Positions 33,644-43,382 of a stretch of 64,000 bases of DNA are shown here, in pieces. The position numbers and the translations under genes were made by a program. This DNA is from Aeromonas diversa CDC 2478-85 (lineage in GTDB: Bacteria; Pseudomonadota; Gammaproteobacteria; Enterobacterales; Aeromonadaceae): NCBI RefSeq assembly GCF_000819805.1, contig NZ_CDCE01000031.1:1-64000 (forward strand), read 5' to 3'. Each line of letters starts with the position of its first letter. The first letter of the stretch is position 1. A model generated the notes under the pieces. The model searched no databases and was not told the DNA's origin. It worked only from the letters and a program-made list of their open reading frames with translations.

Positions 33644-33701
33644 CGTACTCTCTCGTTGGTGAGGGGGTGAACGTCATTGTTGACCGTTCGTTCCGTTATG
33701 C

Positions 33702-33717
33702 GTTAGTTTAATCTAAC
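33702..33717. promoter_or_regulatory. Candidate TetR operator over the GST promoter
   Basis: GTTAGTTTAATCTAAC is a 16-base palindrome with one mismatched pair. A promoter for the GST gene, TTGACC (33680-33685), 17-18 bases, TTAGTT/TAGTTT, overlaps it. Binding here would block transcription, as TetR repressors do. Confidence 0.55.
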
Positions 33718-33743
33718 TGATCGTTCAGAAAAAGAGAGAGCAC

Positions 33744-34364
33744 ATGATAATCCATGAACTTGCCCCTACACCGAGCGCCCGTCGAGTCAGCATTTTTCTG
33801 GCCGAAATGGGAATAGAGGTGCCCAGAGTACAGATCGATCTGCGTGGTGGCGACAACCTGAAGCCTGAGTTTCGAGCCAAGAGCGTCAATGGCCGGATCC
33901 CCATGCTGGAACTCGACGACGGCACCTGTCTGTGCGAAACCATGGCCATCTGCCGTTTCTTCGATGCCAGTTCACCGCGCACATCGAGCCTGTTTGGTGA
34001 GACCCCGCTGGAACAGGGTCAGGTGGAGATGTGGAATCGCATCCTTGAGCTGGAGGGGATCATGGTCGCCTTCCAGGCCTTTAGAAATCTCACCGGTGTC
34101 TTTCGGGATCGGGAGCGCTGTGTCGAGGCATGGGGCGTGGAGTCCAGAGAGCGCCTTGAGGAGCTGCTGCCTCGCCTCGAGGCTCGATTGGAAGGGCGGA
34201 AGTTCGTGGCCATCGATCGTTTCAGCGTGGCGGATATCACTGGCTATGTGTTGCTCGATTTTTGCCGTCAGCGCCTGGAGCTGGAGACTGAAGGGCGTTA
34301 CCCCAATCTGAGCCGTTGGTATCAGACCATTCACGCCCGTCCCGCCATCGCGGCCTTGGGCTAA
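33744..34364 (+). CDS. Glutathione S-transferase family protein
   Basis: 206 aa. A thioredoxin-like N-terminal domain (SVNGRIPMLEL with the cis-Pro, then CETMAICRFFD, the ESxAI-like gamma-glutamyl site) is followed by an all-helical C-terminal domain (FSVADITGYVLLDF). The active-site residue near the N-terminus is in APTPSARR. It is divergent from a TetR-family gene and followed 24 bases later by a second GST gene, so a detoxification pair under shared control is likely. Confidence 0.88.
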   Translation: MIIHELAPTPSARRVSIFLAEMGIEVPRVQIDLRGGDNLKPEFRAKSVNGRIPMLELDDGTCLCETMAICRFFDASSPRTSSLFGETPLEQGQVEMWNRILELEGIMVAFQAFRNLTGVFRDRERCVEAWGVESRERLEELLPRLEARLEGRKFVAIDRFSVADITGYVLLDFCRQRLELETEGRYPNLSRWYQTIHARPAIAALG

Positions 34365-34388
34365 TGCCATCGAACCGAGGAGCCTTTT

Positions 34389-35057
34389 ATGATTGAGTTC
34401 TACACCGCCGCCACCCCTAACGGACACAAGGTGGCCATCGCCCTGGAAGAGATGGGAATCGACTATCGGGTACACCCGCTCGATCTGTCGAAGCTGGATC
34501 AGAAGCAGCCCGAGTTTCTGGCCATCAATCCCAACGGACGCATTCCTGCCATCATCGACACCGAAAACGATGACTTTGCCGTCTTCGAATCCGGCGCCAT
34601 CCTGCTCTATCTGGCCGAGAAGAGCGGGCAGTTGCTACCCAGCGATCCCAAGGGGCGTTCACGGGTGATCCAGTGGTTGATGTTCCAGATGAGTGGGGTA
34701 GGTCCCATGATGGGGCAGGCCAACGTCTTCTACCGCTACTTCCCCGAGAAGATCCCGGCGGCCATCGAGCGCTATCAGAAGGAGGGGCGTCGCCTGTTTG
34801 AAGTCATGAACGGGCAGTTGGAGCAACATCCCTACCTGGCCGGTGAGGAGTACAGCATCGCCGACATCGCCACCTTCCCCTGGGTGCGAATCCACGAATG
34901 GAGCGGTATCGATATCTCGGGTCTCGACGCCCTGCACGGATGGCTGGCCCGGATCGGTGAGCGTGAGGCGGTGCAGCGTGGTTTGATGGTGCCACCCCCG
35001 AGCGATCTCTCCGCCGATGAGCGCGCCGAGCGAATCCGCAATATGGTGACTCGGTGA
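34389..35057 (+). CDS. yfcG: Nu-class glutathione transferase (YfcG-like)
   Basis: 222 aa. The N-terminus with [19 protein letters not shown] has Thr9 and Asn11, the glutathione-contacting residues of YfcG, and [12 protein letters not shown] and [15 protein letters not shown] follow. The helical domain has [16 protein letters not shown] and [17 protein letters not shown], as in E. coli YfcG. Nu-class enzymes have disulfide-bond oxidoreductase activity with bound GSSG and little classic transferase activity. AGGAG lies upstream of the ATG. Downstream of the first GST gene, so probably cotranscribed. Confidence 0.88.
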   Translation: MIEFYTAATPNGHKVAIALEEMGIDYRVHPLDLSKLDQKQPEFLAINPNGRIPAIIDTENDDFAVFESGAILLYLAEKSGQLLPSDPKGRSRVIQWLMFQMSGVGPMMGQANVFYRYFPEKIPAAIERYQKEGRRLFEVMNGQLEQHPYLAGEEYSIADIATFPWVRIHEWSGIDISGLDALHGWLARIGEREAVQRGLMVPPPSDLSADERAERIRNMVTR

Positions 35058-35061
35058 GGTC

Positions 35062-35086
35062 GGGGTGCCGCCGATGGCGGCACCCT
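35062..35086 (+). terminator. Hairpin after yfcG
   Basis: GGGTGCCGCC / GGCGGCACCC with GAT loop, then TATTC. The T-run is poor; a weak or partial terminator, convergent with the binding-protein gene end. Confidence 0.45.
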
Positions 35087-35873
35087 ATTCGGGAGCCTCA
35101 AGCTCGAGACGCACTCTCTGCTCCAGTCGCAGTGGCTTGAGGTATTGTCGAAAGTGATGATCCAGCAACTTGTCCATCAGGCCGCTGCGCTCGGCCTGGT
35201 TCAGGGCCTGCTCCAGCGTCTCCCGGTACTTGGCGGCGGCCGGTGAGAGATAGAAATGAAAGTCCCTGTGATAGACCAGCAATAATCTCGGCTCTATCTC
35301 GAGGGCCGGATAGCGCGCCGCTTCCGGCTGTACCTCGTTGACTCCGCGAGAGAAGTAGTTGATGCCCCGATCCGGGGTGAGCATGGTAAAGAGCTGGCGC
35401 CACTCTCCGTCCCGCACGTGATAGGGAAGCCGATTCTTCTGCCATACCCGTTCGTCATACCAACCGGCGCCCAATCCTCCCACCTTGCCCAGGGCTCGAA
35501 ACGACGCCAGATCCCTGACGCCCTCATAGCTCTTGGCATCACCCTTGGGAATGAGCAGCACCCTCTGTCCTATAAGCCCCCGAGTCAGGTCTACCCGAAC
35601 CGGGGTAAGCTGGCGATCTCGCTCTGTGGTTTGCAGCATCCAGAGCAGATCGATCTGGCTGGTGGCAACCAGCCGTTGCAACCGCTTCTGGGGGATGTGG
35701 GCGAAGGGTTGGCGTATGGTCAGCGCGATTCCGGCATCCGCCAGCGATTCCTGGAGCAGGGCATGGTAGTAGCGGTGCGAGCCATCGTCGAAGGCGGGCA
35801 GGGTGAGGGTCAGTTCGGCCGCCTCCAGCCTGGGGGTGGAGAGCAGCAGTAGCAACAACAGGAGTGGGTACAC
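35085..35873 (-). CDS. Periplasmic solute-binding-like protein, orphan
   Basis: 262 aa. A signal peptide (LLLLLLLLSTPRLEA) precedes a PBP-like domain that is more divergent than the other binding proteins in the window: LTIRQPFAHIPQKRLQRLV, DVRDLASFRALGKVGGLGAGW-like region and ALNQAERSGLMDKLLDHHF. The start is GTG at 35873. No transporter gene is nearby. It may be an extracytoplasmic sensor or a transport component acting with a remote permease. Its closest named relatives cannot be told from sequence. Confidence 0.72.
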   Translation of the reverse strand: MYPLLLLLLLLSTPRLEAAELTLTLPAFDDGSHRYYHALLQESLADAGIALTIRQPFAHIPQKRLQRLVATSQIDLLWMLQTTERDRQLTPVRVDLTRGLIGQRVLLIPKGDAKSYEGVRDLASFRALGKVGGLGAGWYDERVWQKNRLPYHVRDGEWRQLFTMLTPDRGINYFSRGVNEVQPEAARYPALEIEPRLLLVYHRDFHFYLSPAAAKYRETLEQALNQAERSGLMDKLLDHHFRQYLKPLRLEQRVRLELEAPE

Positions 35874-35925
35874 GGCACAGATCTCGGCTAACGGCTCTGT
35901 TGAGCATAGCCGCCGCGATAGAATA

Positions 35926-35948
35926 GGCGGGCCCGTGGCGGGCCCGCC
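35926..35948 (-). terminator. Hairpin after tpx
   Basis: GGCGGGCCCG / CGGGCCCGCC, 10-base arms with a 3-base loop, seven bases past the tpx stop on the minus strand; no long T-run (TATTCTATC). Confidence 0.45.
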
Positions 35949-35954
35949 CCATCA

Positions 35955-36458
35955 TCAGGCGAGGGCGGCCAGGGCGGCGGCGTAGTTCGGCTCTTCGGTG
36001 ACTTCGCTGACCAGTTCGGCATGCAGCACCTTGTCCTGCTCGTCGAGCACCAGCAGGGCGCGCGCGGTCAGGCCGACCAGCGGGCCGGAGGCGATGGCCA
36101 CACCATACTGCTCCATGAAGCCGGCATTACGCAGGGTGGAGAGGGTCAATACCTTGTCCAGTCCCTCGGCGCCGCAGAAGCGAGCCTGAGCGAAGGGCAG
36201 ATCGGCCGAGATGCACAGCACGACGGCGTTGTTCAGGGCGCTGGCCTCGGTATTGAACTTGCGGACAGAGGCCGCGCAGACCGGGGTGTCGACGCTCGGG
36301 AAGATGTTCAGGATCTTGCGTTGACCGGCGAAGCTGGCCAGGGTCACATCGGCCAGGTCCTTACCCACCAGGGTGAAGGAGGCAGCCTGCTCGCCGATGG
36401 CGGGGAAGTGACCGGCGACGTCGACGGGCTGGCCTTGCAGAGTGATGGTGTTGCTCAT
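35955..36458 (-). CDS. tpx: Thiol peroxidase Tpx
   Basis: 167 aa, an atypical 2-Cys peroxiredoxin that reduces hydroperoxides with thioredoxin. The peroxidatic Cys61 sits in [14 protein letters not shown] and the resolving Cys95 in FCGAEGL, numbering as in E. coli. The substrate pocket Thr (DTPVC) and Arg are in place. It is a monocistronic gene, divergent from the chemoreceptor; the 253-base gap carries both promoters. E. coli tpx is in a similar length range (168 aa). Confidence 0.96.
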   Translation of the reverse strand: MSNTITLQGQPVDVAGHFPAIGEQAASFTLVGKDLADVTLASFAGQRKILNIFPSVDTPVCAASVRKFNTEASALNNAVVLCISADLPFAQARFCGAEGLDKVLTLSTLRNAGFMEQYGVAIASGPLVGLTARALLVLDEQDKVLHAELVSEVTEEPNYAAALAALA

Positions 36459-36631
36459 GTTGGTTGTTCCTGTTTTTGTTTTACATGTTCTGCCGCACTA
36501 TACCCGCTCGGGGCGAGCCGGCACACCAAAAGTGGCCGTGAAATTGTTAGTGACGGTTGCCTGCCCCCCCTGTTTTCTCTCTCGGAGAGTCTCTCCTTGC
36601 TCCTGACCAATCAGTTATTAGTTGGCTTCAC

Positions 36632-36659
36632 TAAAGTCCCTTACTGACCTTGCCGATAG
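36632..36659 (+). promoter_or_regulatory. FliA (sigma-28)-type promoter
   Basis: TAAA (36632-36635), 16 bases, GCCGATAG (36652-36659). The -10 differs from the flagellar consensus GCCGATAA in one base and the spacer is one base above the usual 15. It lies 53 bases before the chemoreceptor ATG, so the gene is likely part of the late flagellar/chemotaxis regulon. Confidence 0.75.
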
Positions 36660-36711
36660 CAATTACCCATACAGGAGTAATTTTCCTGTTCTCATAACAA
36701 GGAGCTGTGTC

Positions 36712-38601
36712 ATGACTCTCTCTTTGCGCGGTAAGCTGCTCGCCACCAGCTTGGGCGTTGTGCTTCTGATGGCGACCCTGCTTGGTATCGTCGCCTTCCA
36801 CACCCTCAAGTCGCGCACTATGGCCGCCATTCAGAGTGAAGCGGTGAACTACGGGCATGCCCACGCCATCGCCATCGGGGAGTGGATGGCCGATCGCAAG
36901 CAGGCCGTGAAGGCCACCGTCAACGTGATCACCGCCAATCCTCAAGCCGAGCTGGTGCCCCATCTGCAGCAGACGCTGACTTCAGGCGGGTTTGGCCTGG
37001 CCTATTTCGGCTCGGAGCAGGGAGTGATGACGCGCAACGATCCTTCCCTCAACAAGGGAGACTATGATCCCCGCGCCCGCCCCTGGTATCAGGATGCGGT
37101 CAAGGCCGGCCAACAGATCGTCACCGCACCCTATGTGAGCGTGACCATGCAGAAGCTGGTGGTGACGCTGGCCGAGCCGGTTCGCTATCAGGGACAGGTG
37201 ATCGGTGTCGTCGGCGCCAACCTGGCTCTGGACAAGCTGATCGATGAAGTGCTGGCGATGAAGGTGCAGGGTGAAGGCTACGCCATGTTGCTCGATGGCA
37301 GCGGGCTCATCGTCGGCCACCCGCAAAAAGATCTCGCCCTCAAGCAGGTGGCCGAGTTGGCCCCCGGCCTGTCCGGTAGCGTATTCAAACAGTGGAGCCA
37401 GGGTGGTGAGCTGCATGAGGCGACCATAGATGGTCGGGATGTGCAGCTCTCGGTCCAGTCGGTACCCGGTACCGACTGGCTGCTCGCCATGGTGATGTAT
37501 CGCGATGTGCTGGATGCGCCCCTCACCAGCCTGCTGTGGCAGCTGGTCGGCCTGACCCTGGTGCTGCTGCTGGTGTTCAGTGCCCTGCTCACCGCCATGT
37601 TCAACTACCTGTTCGCCGATCTCGGCCGGGTCTCCAGGGCGCTGGCCGACATCGCTCACGGTGAAGGTGATCTGACGGTGCAGATCCAGACCCGCAGTCA
37701 GGACGAGGTGGGCCAGCTGGCGCGCAGCTTCAATCAGTTTGTCTCCCGCCTGCACGGCATCGTCAGCCGGTTGCGCGACGTGGCCACGGCGCTGGCTGAG
37801 CAATCCAGGTTGCAGGCCGCGAGCGCCGACGCCCGCGCCGGTCAGGTCAAGCAGCAGCAGGACGAGATCGTCATGGTTGCCACCGCCGTCACCGAGATGG
37901 CCTCGGCCACTCAGGAGATCGCCGGCAACGCCGAATACGCGGCGAGCACCGCCGGCGAGTCGGTCAAGCTGGCTCATCGTGGTCACCAGCAGGTGGGCAA
38001 GAGCCGCAGCAGCATCTCGGATCTGGCGGGTGAGGTTGATGGCGCCGGACGTGTCATCACCGAACTCGACAGTCACGCCCAGCACATCAGCTCTATCCTC
38101 TCGACCATCAGCGGCATCGCCGAGCAGACCAACCTGTTGGCGCTCAATGCCGCCATCGAGGCGGCGCGCGCCGGGGAGCAGGGACGCGGCTTTGCCGTGG
38201 TGGCCGACGAGGTACGGGTGCTCTCCCAGCGCACCCACGCCAGCACGGCCGAGATCCAGGGGATGATCGAAACCCTGCAGCAGACCACCCGTCGTGCGGT
38301 GAGCGGCATGGAGACCAGCCACGGTCTGGCCCAGACCAGCGTGGGGGATGCCAATGCGGCGGACGAGAGCCTGCAGCAGATCAATCAGGCCATCGGGACC
38401 ATCAGCGACATGGTCACTCATATCGCGGCCGCGGCCGAGGAGCAGACCTCGGTGACGGCAGAGATCAGCCGCAACACCGAGAACATCCGTTGCGTGGCAC
38501 AGCAGTTTGCCGAGCAAGCCAGGGATGAGGCCGAGCAGGCCGCCGTCCTCAAGCGGTTGACCGAGCAGCTGGCGAGCGAAGTGGGCCGATTCAGGCTCTA
38601 G
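36712..38601 (+). CDS. Methyl-accepting chemotaxis protein
   Basis: 629 aa. Membrane segments at about 9-29 and 274-297 bracket a periplasmic sensor of dCACHE type ([32 protein letters not shown]). A HAMP domain and a signalling domain follow; the hairpin tip [20 protein letters not shown] is the conserved CheA/CheW contact. No C-terminal NWETF-like pentapeptide is seen, so no direct CheR tether. Ligand unknown; dCACHE domains often bind amino acids or organic acids. AAGGAG lies upstream of the ATG. A FliA-type promoter precedes it. Confidence 0.92.
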   Translation: MTLSLRGKLLATSLGVVLLMATLLGIVAFHTLKSRTMAAIQSEAVNYGHAHAIAIGEWMADRKQAVKATVNVITANPQAELVPHLQQTLTSGGFGLAYFGSEQGVMTRNDPSLNKGDYDPRARPWYQDAVKAGQQIVTAPYVSVTMQKLVVTLAEPVRYQGQVIGVVGANLALDKLIDEVLAMKVQGEGYAMLLDGSGLIVGHPQKDLALKQVAELAPGLSGSVFKQWSQGGELHEATIDGRDVQLSVQSVPGTDWLLAMVMYRDVLDAPLTSLLWQLVGLTLVLLLVFSALLTAMFNYLFADLGRVSRALADIAHGEGDLTVQIQTRSQDEVGQLARSFNQFVSRLHGIVSRLRDVATALAEQSRLQAASADARAGQVKQQQDEIVMVATAVTEMASATQEIAGNAEYAASTAGESVKLAHRGHQQVGKSRSSISDLAGEVDGAGRVITELDSHAQHISSILSTISGIAEQTNLLALNAAIEAARAGEQGRGFAVVADEVRVLSQRTHASTAEIQGMIETLQQTTRRAVSGMETSHGLAQTSVGDANAADESLQQINQAIGTISDMVTHIAAAAEEQTSVTAEISRNTENIRCVAQQFAEQARDEAEQAAVLKRLTEQLASEVGRFRL

Positions 38602-38605
38602 TGAA

Positions 38606-38637
38606 GAGAGGGGCGACCGGGTCGCCCCTCTTTTTTA
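38606..38637 (+). terminator. Terminator after the chemoreceptor
   Basis: AGAGGGGCGACC / GTCGCCCCTCT then six T. Convergent with blc. Confidence 0.9.
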
Positions 38638-38640
38638 TTA

Positions 38641-39141
38641 TCACTGGGTCACCCAAATCAGCCTGTCGGTGGCAAAACCGAGGGACCTGGCCCGGGTGAC
38701 CAGCGCCTCGACGCGCTTGGGGTCAGGATGAGGTGAGCGGGCGAGGATCCAGAGGTAATCCAGGTTGTAGCTGCTCACCAGAGCGAGCTCGTAGTCGGTC
38801 TCCAGCACGTTGTAGCTGCCGTAGAAGGGGCCGAAGAAACTCACCTTGAGGCGCCCCTGGTCGCGGTTGCCCACGAAGTAGGCGCGCCCCTCGGCCTCGC
38901 GCCAGCCGCCGCCCGGCTCCTGGCCGCGATTGATCACCTTCACCCCGCCATCGCCGCGCAGGCTATAGGTGGCGGTGACCCGGTTCAGACCGCGTTCGAA
39001 GCCGTGATCGAGGCGGGCTATCTCGTACCAGGTGCCGAGGTAGCGCTCGAGGACGAACGGCTTGACCACCTGCTGCCCTTCCGGAAGGCCAGTGCAGGCG
39101 CTGAGCAGCAGGGCCAGCGCCCCCACAATCAATACGCGCAT
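38641..39141 (-). CDS. blc: Outer-membrane lipocalin Blc-like
   Basis: 166 aa. Lipobox LLLSAC with Cys16 marks a lipoprotein; the lipocalin beta barrel shows GTWYEIARLDHGFE (the first GxW region), YFGPFYGSYNV-like centre (VSFFGPFYGSYNVLE) and DYLWILARSP. E. coli Blc binds lysophospholipids and fatty acids and is induced in stationary phase. The ATG at 39141 has GGAGG upstream, inside the end of yqhC, whose stop codon lies one base away. So it is likely expressed together with yqhC. Confidence 0.9.
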   Translation of the reverse strand: MRVLIVGALALLLSACTGLPEGQQVVKPFVLERYLGTWYEIARLDHGFERGLNRVTATYSLRGDGGVKVINRGQEPGGGWREAEGRAYFVGNRDQGRLKVSFFGPFYGSYNVLETDYELALVSSYNLDYLWILARSPHPDPKRVEALVTRARSLGFATDRLIWVTQ

Positions 39142-39142
39142 C

Positions 39143-40066
39143 TTATCCCTCCACAATGCGTAGTTGCCCCTCGCGAAAACGTGCCGCGTGCTCGCTCGGG
39201 GTGTTACCGAAGAAGCGCTTGTACTCGCGGCTGAACTGAGAGCCGCTCTCGTAGCCGACCCGCCCTGCCGCCACCCCAGCCTTGAGGCCGTCGTGCAGCA
39301 TCATCAGTCGCGCCCGGTGCAGGCGAAGGGTCTTGATGTACTGGAGGGGCGAGGTGGCGGTGGCCGCCTTGAAGTGATGGTGGAAGGCCGACACGCTCAT
39401 GTTGGCTTCGCGCGCCAGCTCCTCTACCGTCAGGTTCTCGGTGAAGCGCTGCTCCATGATACGCAGCACTCGGGCTATCTGGTTCACCTGGCTGTGGCGG
39501 CTGGCCATGGCGAGCAGGGCGGGGCCGCCACCGTCCTGGAGGGCGTGAAACAGGATTTCGCGAACGATCTGGGGCCCCAGTACCCGAGCGTGCAGGGGCT
39601 TGTCCAGCACGTCGATGAGCCGCTCCACGGCGCACAGCATGATCTCGGAGAGGGGCACAGAGAGCACGCCGCGTCCAGGCTCAGCCGATGCCGGCACTGC
39701 GTCCCCCATCTCCAGCAGCAGCGCCTGCAGGCTGGCCACGTCTATCTCGAGCGACAGGCCTACCAGGGGCCGCTCGGGGGAGGCGAAGCATTCGCACTCG
39801 CACGGCAGCGGCAGGGTCATCATCAGGTAGTGTTCGGGGTCGTAGCGGAAGGTGAAGTCCGAGAGGTAGCCCACCTTGTGCCCCTGCAGGATGACGATCA
39901 TGCGCGGCCGGTATAGCACAGGGATGCGGTCGTGGTGCTCGGTGGTGTAGATGAGGTGCACGCCGGGCACCGGGGCCGGCGTGATGCCCTGGCGCGGCGC
40001 CAGGGCGGCGAGGCGGCTGGCCAGGGTGGATTGGTGCGTCGCCGGAGTGTGATCGATTGTACTCAT
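39143..40066 (-). CDS. yqhC: AraC-family regulator YqhC
   Basis: 307 aa. An AraC N-terminal domain (PF06719-like, IPVLYRPRMIVILQGHKVGY) is followed by the double helix-turn-helix (LTVEELAREANMSVSAFHHHF, GRVGYESGSQFSREYKRFFG). It is divergent from yqhD with 117 bases between them, as in E. coli, where YqhC responds to glyoxal and other aldehydes and activates yqhD. The blc gene follows on the same strand, one base away. Confidence 0.88.
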   Translation of the reverse strand: MSTIDHTPATHQSTLASRLAALAPRQGITPAPVPGVHLIYTTEHHDRIPVLYRPRMIVILQGHKVGYLSDFTFRYDPEHYLMMTLPLPCECECFASPERPLVGLSLEIDVASLQALLLEMGDAVPASAEPGRGVLSVPLSEIMLCAVERLIDVLDKPLHARVLGPQIVREILFHALQDGGGPALLAMASRHSQVNQIARVLRIMEQRFTENLTVEELAREANMSVSAFHHHFKAATATSPLQYIKTLRLHRARLMMLHDGLKAGVAAGRVGYESGSQFSREYKRFFGNTPSEHAARFREGQLRIVEG

Positions 40067-40183
40067 TTATCCAGGCTCAGTAGAAATAGGCAAGAGATAG
40101 GCAGAATGTTGCCTTGATGGTAGGTCGTTATCGGAGAAAAATGCAACCCATCGCATTTCGGCTGTTCCCATCGAGGAGATCCC

Positions 40184-41347
40184 ATGAACAACTTCATTCT
40201 GCACACCCCGACCAAGGTCCTGTTCGGTGAGGGCCAGATCGCCGCCTTGCGCGAGCAGATCCCGTCCGACGCCCGCGTCCTCATCACCTACGGCGGCGGC
40301 AGCGTGCTGCGTACCGGCGTGCTGGCCCGCATCCGCGAGGCCCTGAGCGGCATGACCCTGTTCGAGTTCGGCGGCATCGAACCCAACCCCTCCTACGAGA
40401 CCCTGATGGGCGCCGTGGAGCTGGCCCGCGCCGAGCGTATCGACTTTCTGCTGGCGGTCGGCGGTGGCTCTGTGCTGGACGGCACCAAGTTTATCGCGGC
40501 GGCGGCGCCCTACGCGGGCGACAAGGACCCCTGGCACATCCTGGAGACCGTCGGTGGCGAGGTGCAAAGCGCCATCCCGCTCGGCGCCGTGTTGACCCTG
40601 CCGGCCACTGGCTCCGAGATGAACATGGGGGCCGTCATCACCCGCAAGGGCACCGGTGACAAGCAGCACTTCTTCTCCCCCTTCGTGATGCCGCGCTTCG
40701 CCGTGCTCGATCCGGTGCTCACCTATACCCTGCCGGCGCGTCAGGTGGCCAACGGGGTGGTGGATGCCTTCGTGCACGTCATCGAGCAGTACATCACCTA
40801 TCCGGTCGATGCCAAGGTACAGGATCGCTTCGCCGAAGGGCTGCTGCTGACCCTGCTGGAGGAAGGCCCCAAGGCGCTGGCCGAGCCTGACAACTACGCG
40901 GTGCGAGCCAACATCATGTGGAGCGCCACCCTGGCCCTCAACGGCCTGATTGGTGCCGGCGTGCCCCATGACTGGGCCACCCACATGCTGGGTCACGAGC
41001 TGACCGCCCGGCACGGCCTGGACCATGCCCAGACCCTGGCGGTGGTGCTGCCGGTGATGCTGGACGTGCAGCGCGACAGCAAGCGCGCCAAGCTGCTGCA
41101 GTACGCCGAGCGGGTGTGGGATCTGCGCGACGGCAGCGAGGCCGAGCGCATCGACGGTGCCATCGCCGCCACCCGTGCCTTCTTCGAACGCATGGGGGTG
41201 CCGACCCGACTGCGCGACTACGGCATCGAGCAGCCGGACATCGAGACCATGCTGGGCAAGTTGGAGGCGCGCGGTTACACCGCCCTGGGCGAACAGGGGA
41301 ATGTCACCCTGGCACTGAGCCGGCATATTTATGAGGCGGCGCGCTAA
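40184..41347 (+). CDS. yqhD: NADPH-dependent aldehyde reductase YqhD
   Basis: 387 aa, the same length as in E. coli. It reduces short-chain aldehydes with NADPH, an Fe/Zn-dependent alcohol dehydrogenase of the group III family. GGGSVLRTG and VGGGSVLDGTKFIA bind the nucleotide; DAFVHVIEQY and HDWATHMLGHELTARHGLDHAQ carry the metal-binding Asp and His residues. GGAGATCCC precedes the ATG. Controlled by the divergent YqhC. A hairpin (41380-41420) without T-run lies just after the stop. Confidence 0.95.
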   Translation: MNNFILHTPTKVLFGEGQIAALREQIPSDARVLITYGGGSVLRTGVLARIREALSGMTLFEFGGIEPNPSYETLMGAVELARAERIDFLLAVGGGSVLDGTKFIAAAAPYAGDKDPWHILETVGGEVQSAIPLGAVLTLPATGSEMNMGAVITRKGTGDKQHFFSPFVMPRFAVLDPVLTYTLPARQVANGVVDAFVHVIEQYITYPVDAKVQDRFAEGLLLTLLEEGPKALAEPDNYAVRANIMWSATLALNGLIGAGVPHDWATHMLGHELTARHGLDHAQTLAVVLPVMLDVQRDSKRAKLLQYAERVWDLRDGSEAERIDGAIAATRAFFERMGVPTRLRDYGIEQPDIETMLGKLEARGYTALGEQGNVTLALSRHIYEAAR

Positions 41348-41844
41348 CCGGCAGCCTCGTTTCCACAGCGATGAGTCACGCGGCCCCGCGTACGCCACGA
41401 CAGGCGGACGATGGGGCCGCATCTGTTACGAAAGTGTTGTTTTTTGAGACTTGATGGCGAGAACGTGGCCAGTGACCACTTTTGTAATAACAAAAAACGC
41501 TAAGCTAGAGGCCGCCAAAAACAATTTTTTTGACTGGTTGGAGTTCTCGATTTAGTCAATCGCTTGGTTATAAGTGATTAATGTAGTTTGTTTTTTTGGT
41601 CATCGGAGAACACCGGCTCGAAATCTGTACGGCAGGGAGCCAAGGTCCGGTTGTCATAAAACTCCAAAATTTGATACTAATCACGTTCGCGCTGGAAAAA
41701 CGGGGTCGGGCCGCAACAGGATGTTGTCGTGCCTGCCACTGATTTTCTTAACAAAACGCTTGTCGGCCCAGCCAGGGCCGGGCCAGTTTCCCCAGTGAAA
41801 CCGGCGCAAGGTTGCGATTATTTACTAACCATCAGGGAATAGTC
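41348..41844. other. Gene-free region upstream of pntA
   Basis: 497 bases without a gene. Right after yqhD there is a structured hairpin (GCGGCCCC 41380-41387 with GGGGCCGC 41413-41420, an inner CGCC/GGCG). Further on are a CGGCCC/GGGCCG hairpin (41764-41780) and AT-rich stretches around 41470-41600 that could hold promoters. A possible promoter is TTGTAA near 41484 with TAAGCT about 17 bases on. I see no riboswitch family I recognise; the leader may be a long pntAB 5'UTR. Confidence 0.5.
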
Positions 41845-43371
41845 ATGCAGATTGGAATACCGAGAGAGAGTCTCGCCGGTGAAACCCGGGTCGCAGCGAC
41901 CCCGGCCACCGTCGAGCAGCTGAAAAAGCTCGGCTTCGACGTGGTGGTGGAGAGCGGCGCCGGCCGTCTTTCCAGCTTCGATGACGCTGCCTTCGTGGCC
42001 GCCGGTGCCGAGGTGGGTGAGAGCGTGTGGAATGCCGACCTGATCTTCAAGGTCAACGCGCCGACCGACGCCGAAATCGCACTGATCAAGGAGGGGGCCA
42101 CCCTCGTCAGCTTCATCTGGCCGGCCCAGAACCCCGAGCTGGTCGAGAAGCTCTCCCAGCGCAACATCAATGTGATGGCGATGGACATGGTGCCGCGGAT
42201 CTCCCGTGCCCAGGCCCTCGACGCCCTCTCCTCCATGGCCAACATCGGCGGTTATCGTGCCGTGGTGGAGGCCGCCCACGAGTTCGGCCGCTTCTTCACC
42301 GGTCAGATCACCGCCGCCGGTAAGGTGCCGCCCGCCAAGGTGCTGGTCATCGGTGCCGGCGTGGCCGGTCTGGCTGCCATCGGTGCCGCCGGCTCCCTCG
42401 GTGCCATCGTGCGTGCCTTCGATACCCGTCTGGAAGTGGCCGAGCAGATCGAGTCCATGGGGGGCGAATTCCTCAAGCTGGACTTTGGTGGTGAGGATGG
42501 CGCATCAAGCGACGGTTACGCCAAGGTGATGTCCGACGAGTTCATCGCGGCCGAGATGGCCCTGTTTGCCGAGCAGGCGAAGGAAGTGGACATCATCATC
42601 ACCACCGCCCTGATCCCGGGCAAGCCGGCGCCCAAGCTGATCACCAAGGAGATGGTCGACAGCATGAAGCCGGGCTCGGTCATCGTCGATCTGGCGGCCG
42701 CCACCGGCGGTAACTGCGAATACACGGTGCCGGGCCAGCTGCATGTCACCGACAACGGCGTCAAGGTGATCGGTTACACCGATCTGCCGGGTCGTCTGCC
42801 GGCCCAGTCCTCCCAGCTCTACGGTACCAACCTGGTCAACCTGATGAAGCTGATGTGCAAGGAGAAGGACGGTAACGCCGTTATCGACTTCGAGGACGTC
42901 GTCATGCGCAACATGACCGTCATCAAGGCCGGTGATGTGACCTTCCCGCCGCCCGCCATCTCTGTCTCTGCCGCACCGCAAAAACCGGCCGCCGCCAAAC
43001 CGGCTGCCAAGAAAGAGGACGCCAAGCCCTCCAACAAGAAGTTCATCTTCGGCGCCCTCGGTATCGCCGCCTTCGGCTGGATTGCCTCGGTGGCTCCGGC
43101 GGAGTTCCTCTCCCACTTCACCGTCTTCGTGCTCTCCTGCGTGGTCGGTTACTACGTGGTGTGGAACGTCTCGCACGCCCTGCACACCCCGCTGATGTCG
43201 GTGACCAATGCCATCTCCGGCATCATAGTCGTCGGCGCCCTGCTGCAGATCGGCCAAGGGTCGGCCCTGGTGACCGGGCTGTCGTTCATCGCCGTGCTGA
43301 TTGCCAGTATCAACATCTTCGGCGGCTTCACCGTTACTCAGCGCATGCTGAAGATGTTCCGTAAGGATTAA
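41845..43371 (+). CDS. pntA: NAD(P) transhydrogenase subunit alpha
   Basis: 508 aa (E. coli 510). The cytoplasmic NAD(H)-binding domain occupies about 1-380 ([19 protein letters not shown]ossmann glycine-rich motif) and the C-terminal ~120 residues hold four membrane helices. It works with PntB in hydride transfer from NADH to NADP+, driven by the proton gradient, supplying NADPH. The ATG at 41845 is used because it fits the E. coli N-terminus MRIGIPRE-like (here MQIGIPRE). It is 11 bases from pntB. Confidence 0.97.
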   Translation: MQIGIPRESLAGETRVAATPATVEQLKKLGFDVVVESGAGRLSSFDDAAFVAAGAEVGESVWNADLIFKVNAPTDAEIALIKEGATLVSFIWPAQNPELVEKLSQRNINVMAMDMVPRISRAQALDALSSMANIGGYRAVVEAAHEFGRFFTGQITAAGKVPPAKVLVIGAGVAGLAAIGAAGSLGAIVRAFDTRLEVAEQIESMGGEFLKLDFGGEDGASSDGYAKVMSDEFIAAEMALFAEQAKEVDIIITTALIPGKPAPKLITKEMVDSMKPGSVIVDLAAATGGNCEYTVPGQLHVTDNGVKVIGYTDLPGRLPAQSSQLYGTNLVNLMKLMCKEKDGNAVIDFEDVVMRNMTVIKAGDVTFPPPAISVSAAPQKPAAAKPAAKKEDAKPSNKKFIFGALGIAAFGWIASVAPAEFLSHFTVFVLSCVVGYYVVWNVSHALHTPLMSVTNAISGIIVVGALLQIGQGSALVTGLSFIAVLIASINIFGGFTVTQRMLKMFRKD

Positions 43372-43382
43372 GGGGGTTTAAC

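Noticed and set aside
36982-38517. Minus-strand 511-aa open frame
   Set aside because: Shadow of the chemoreceptor gene.
41600-41700. Possible riboswitch upstream of pntA
   Set aside because: Some pairing (GGCTC/GAGCC) exists, but no known riboswitch core is recognisable.
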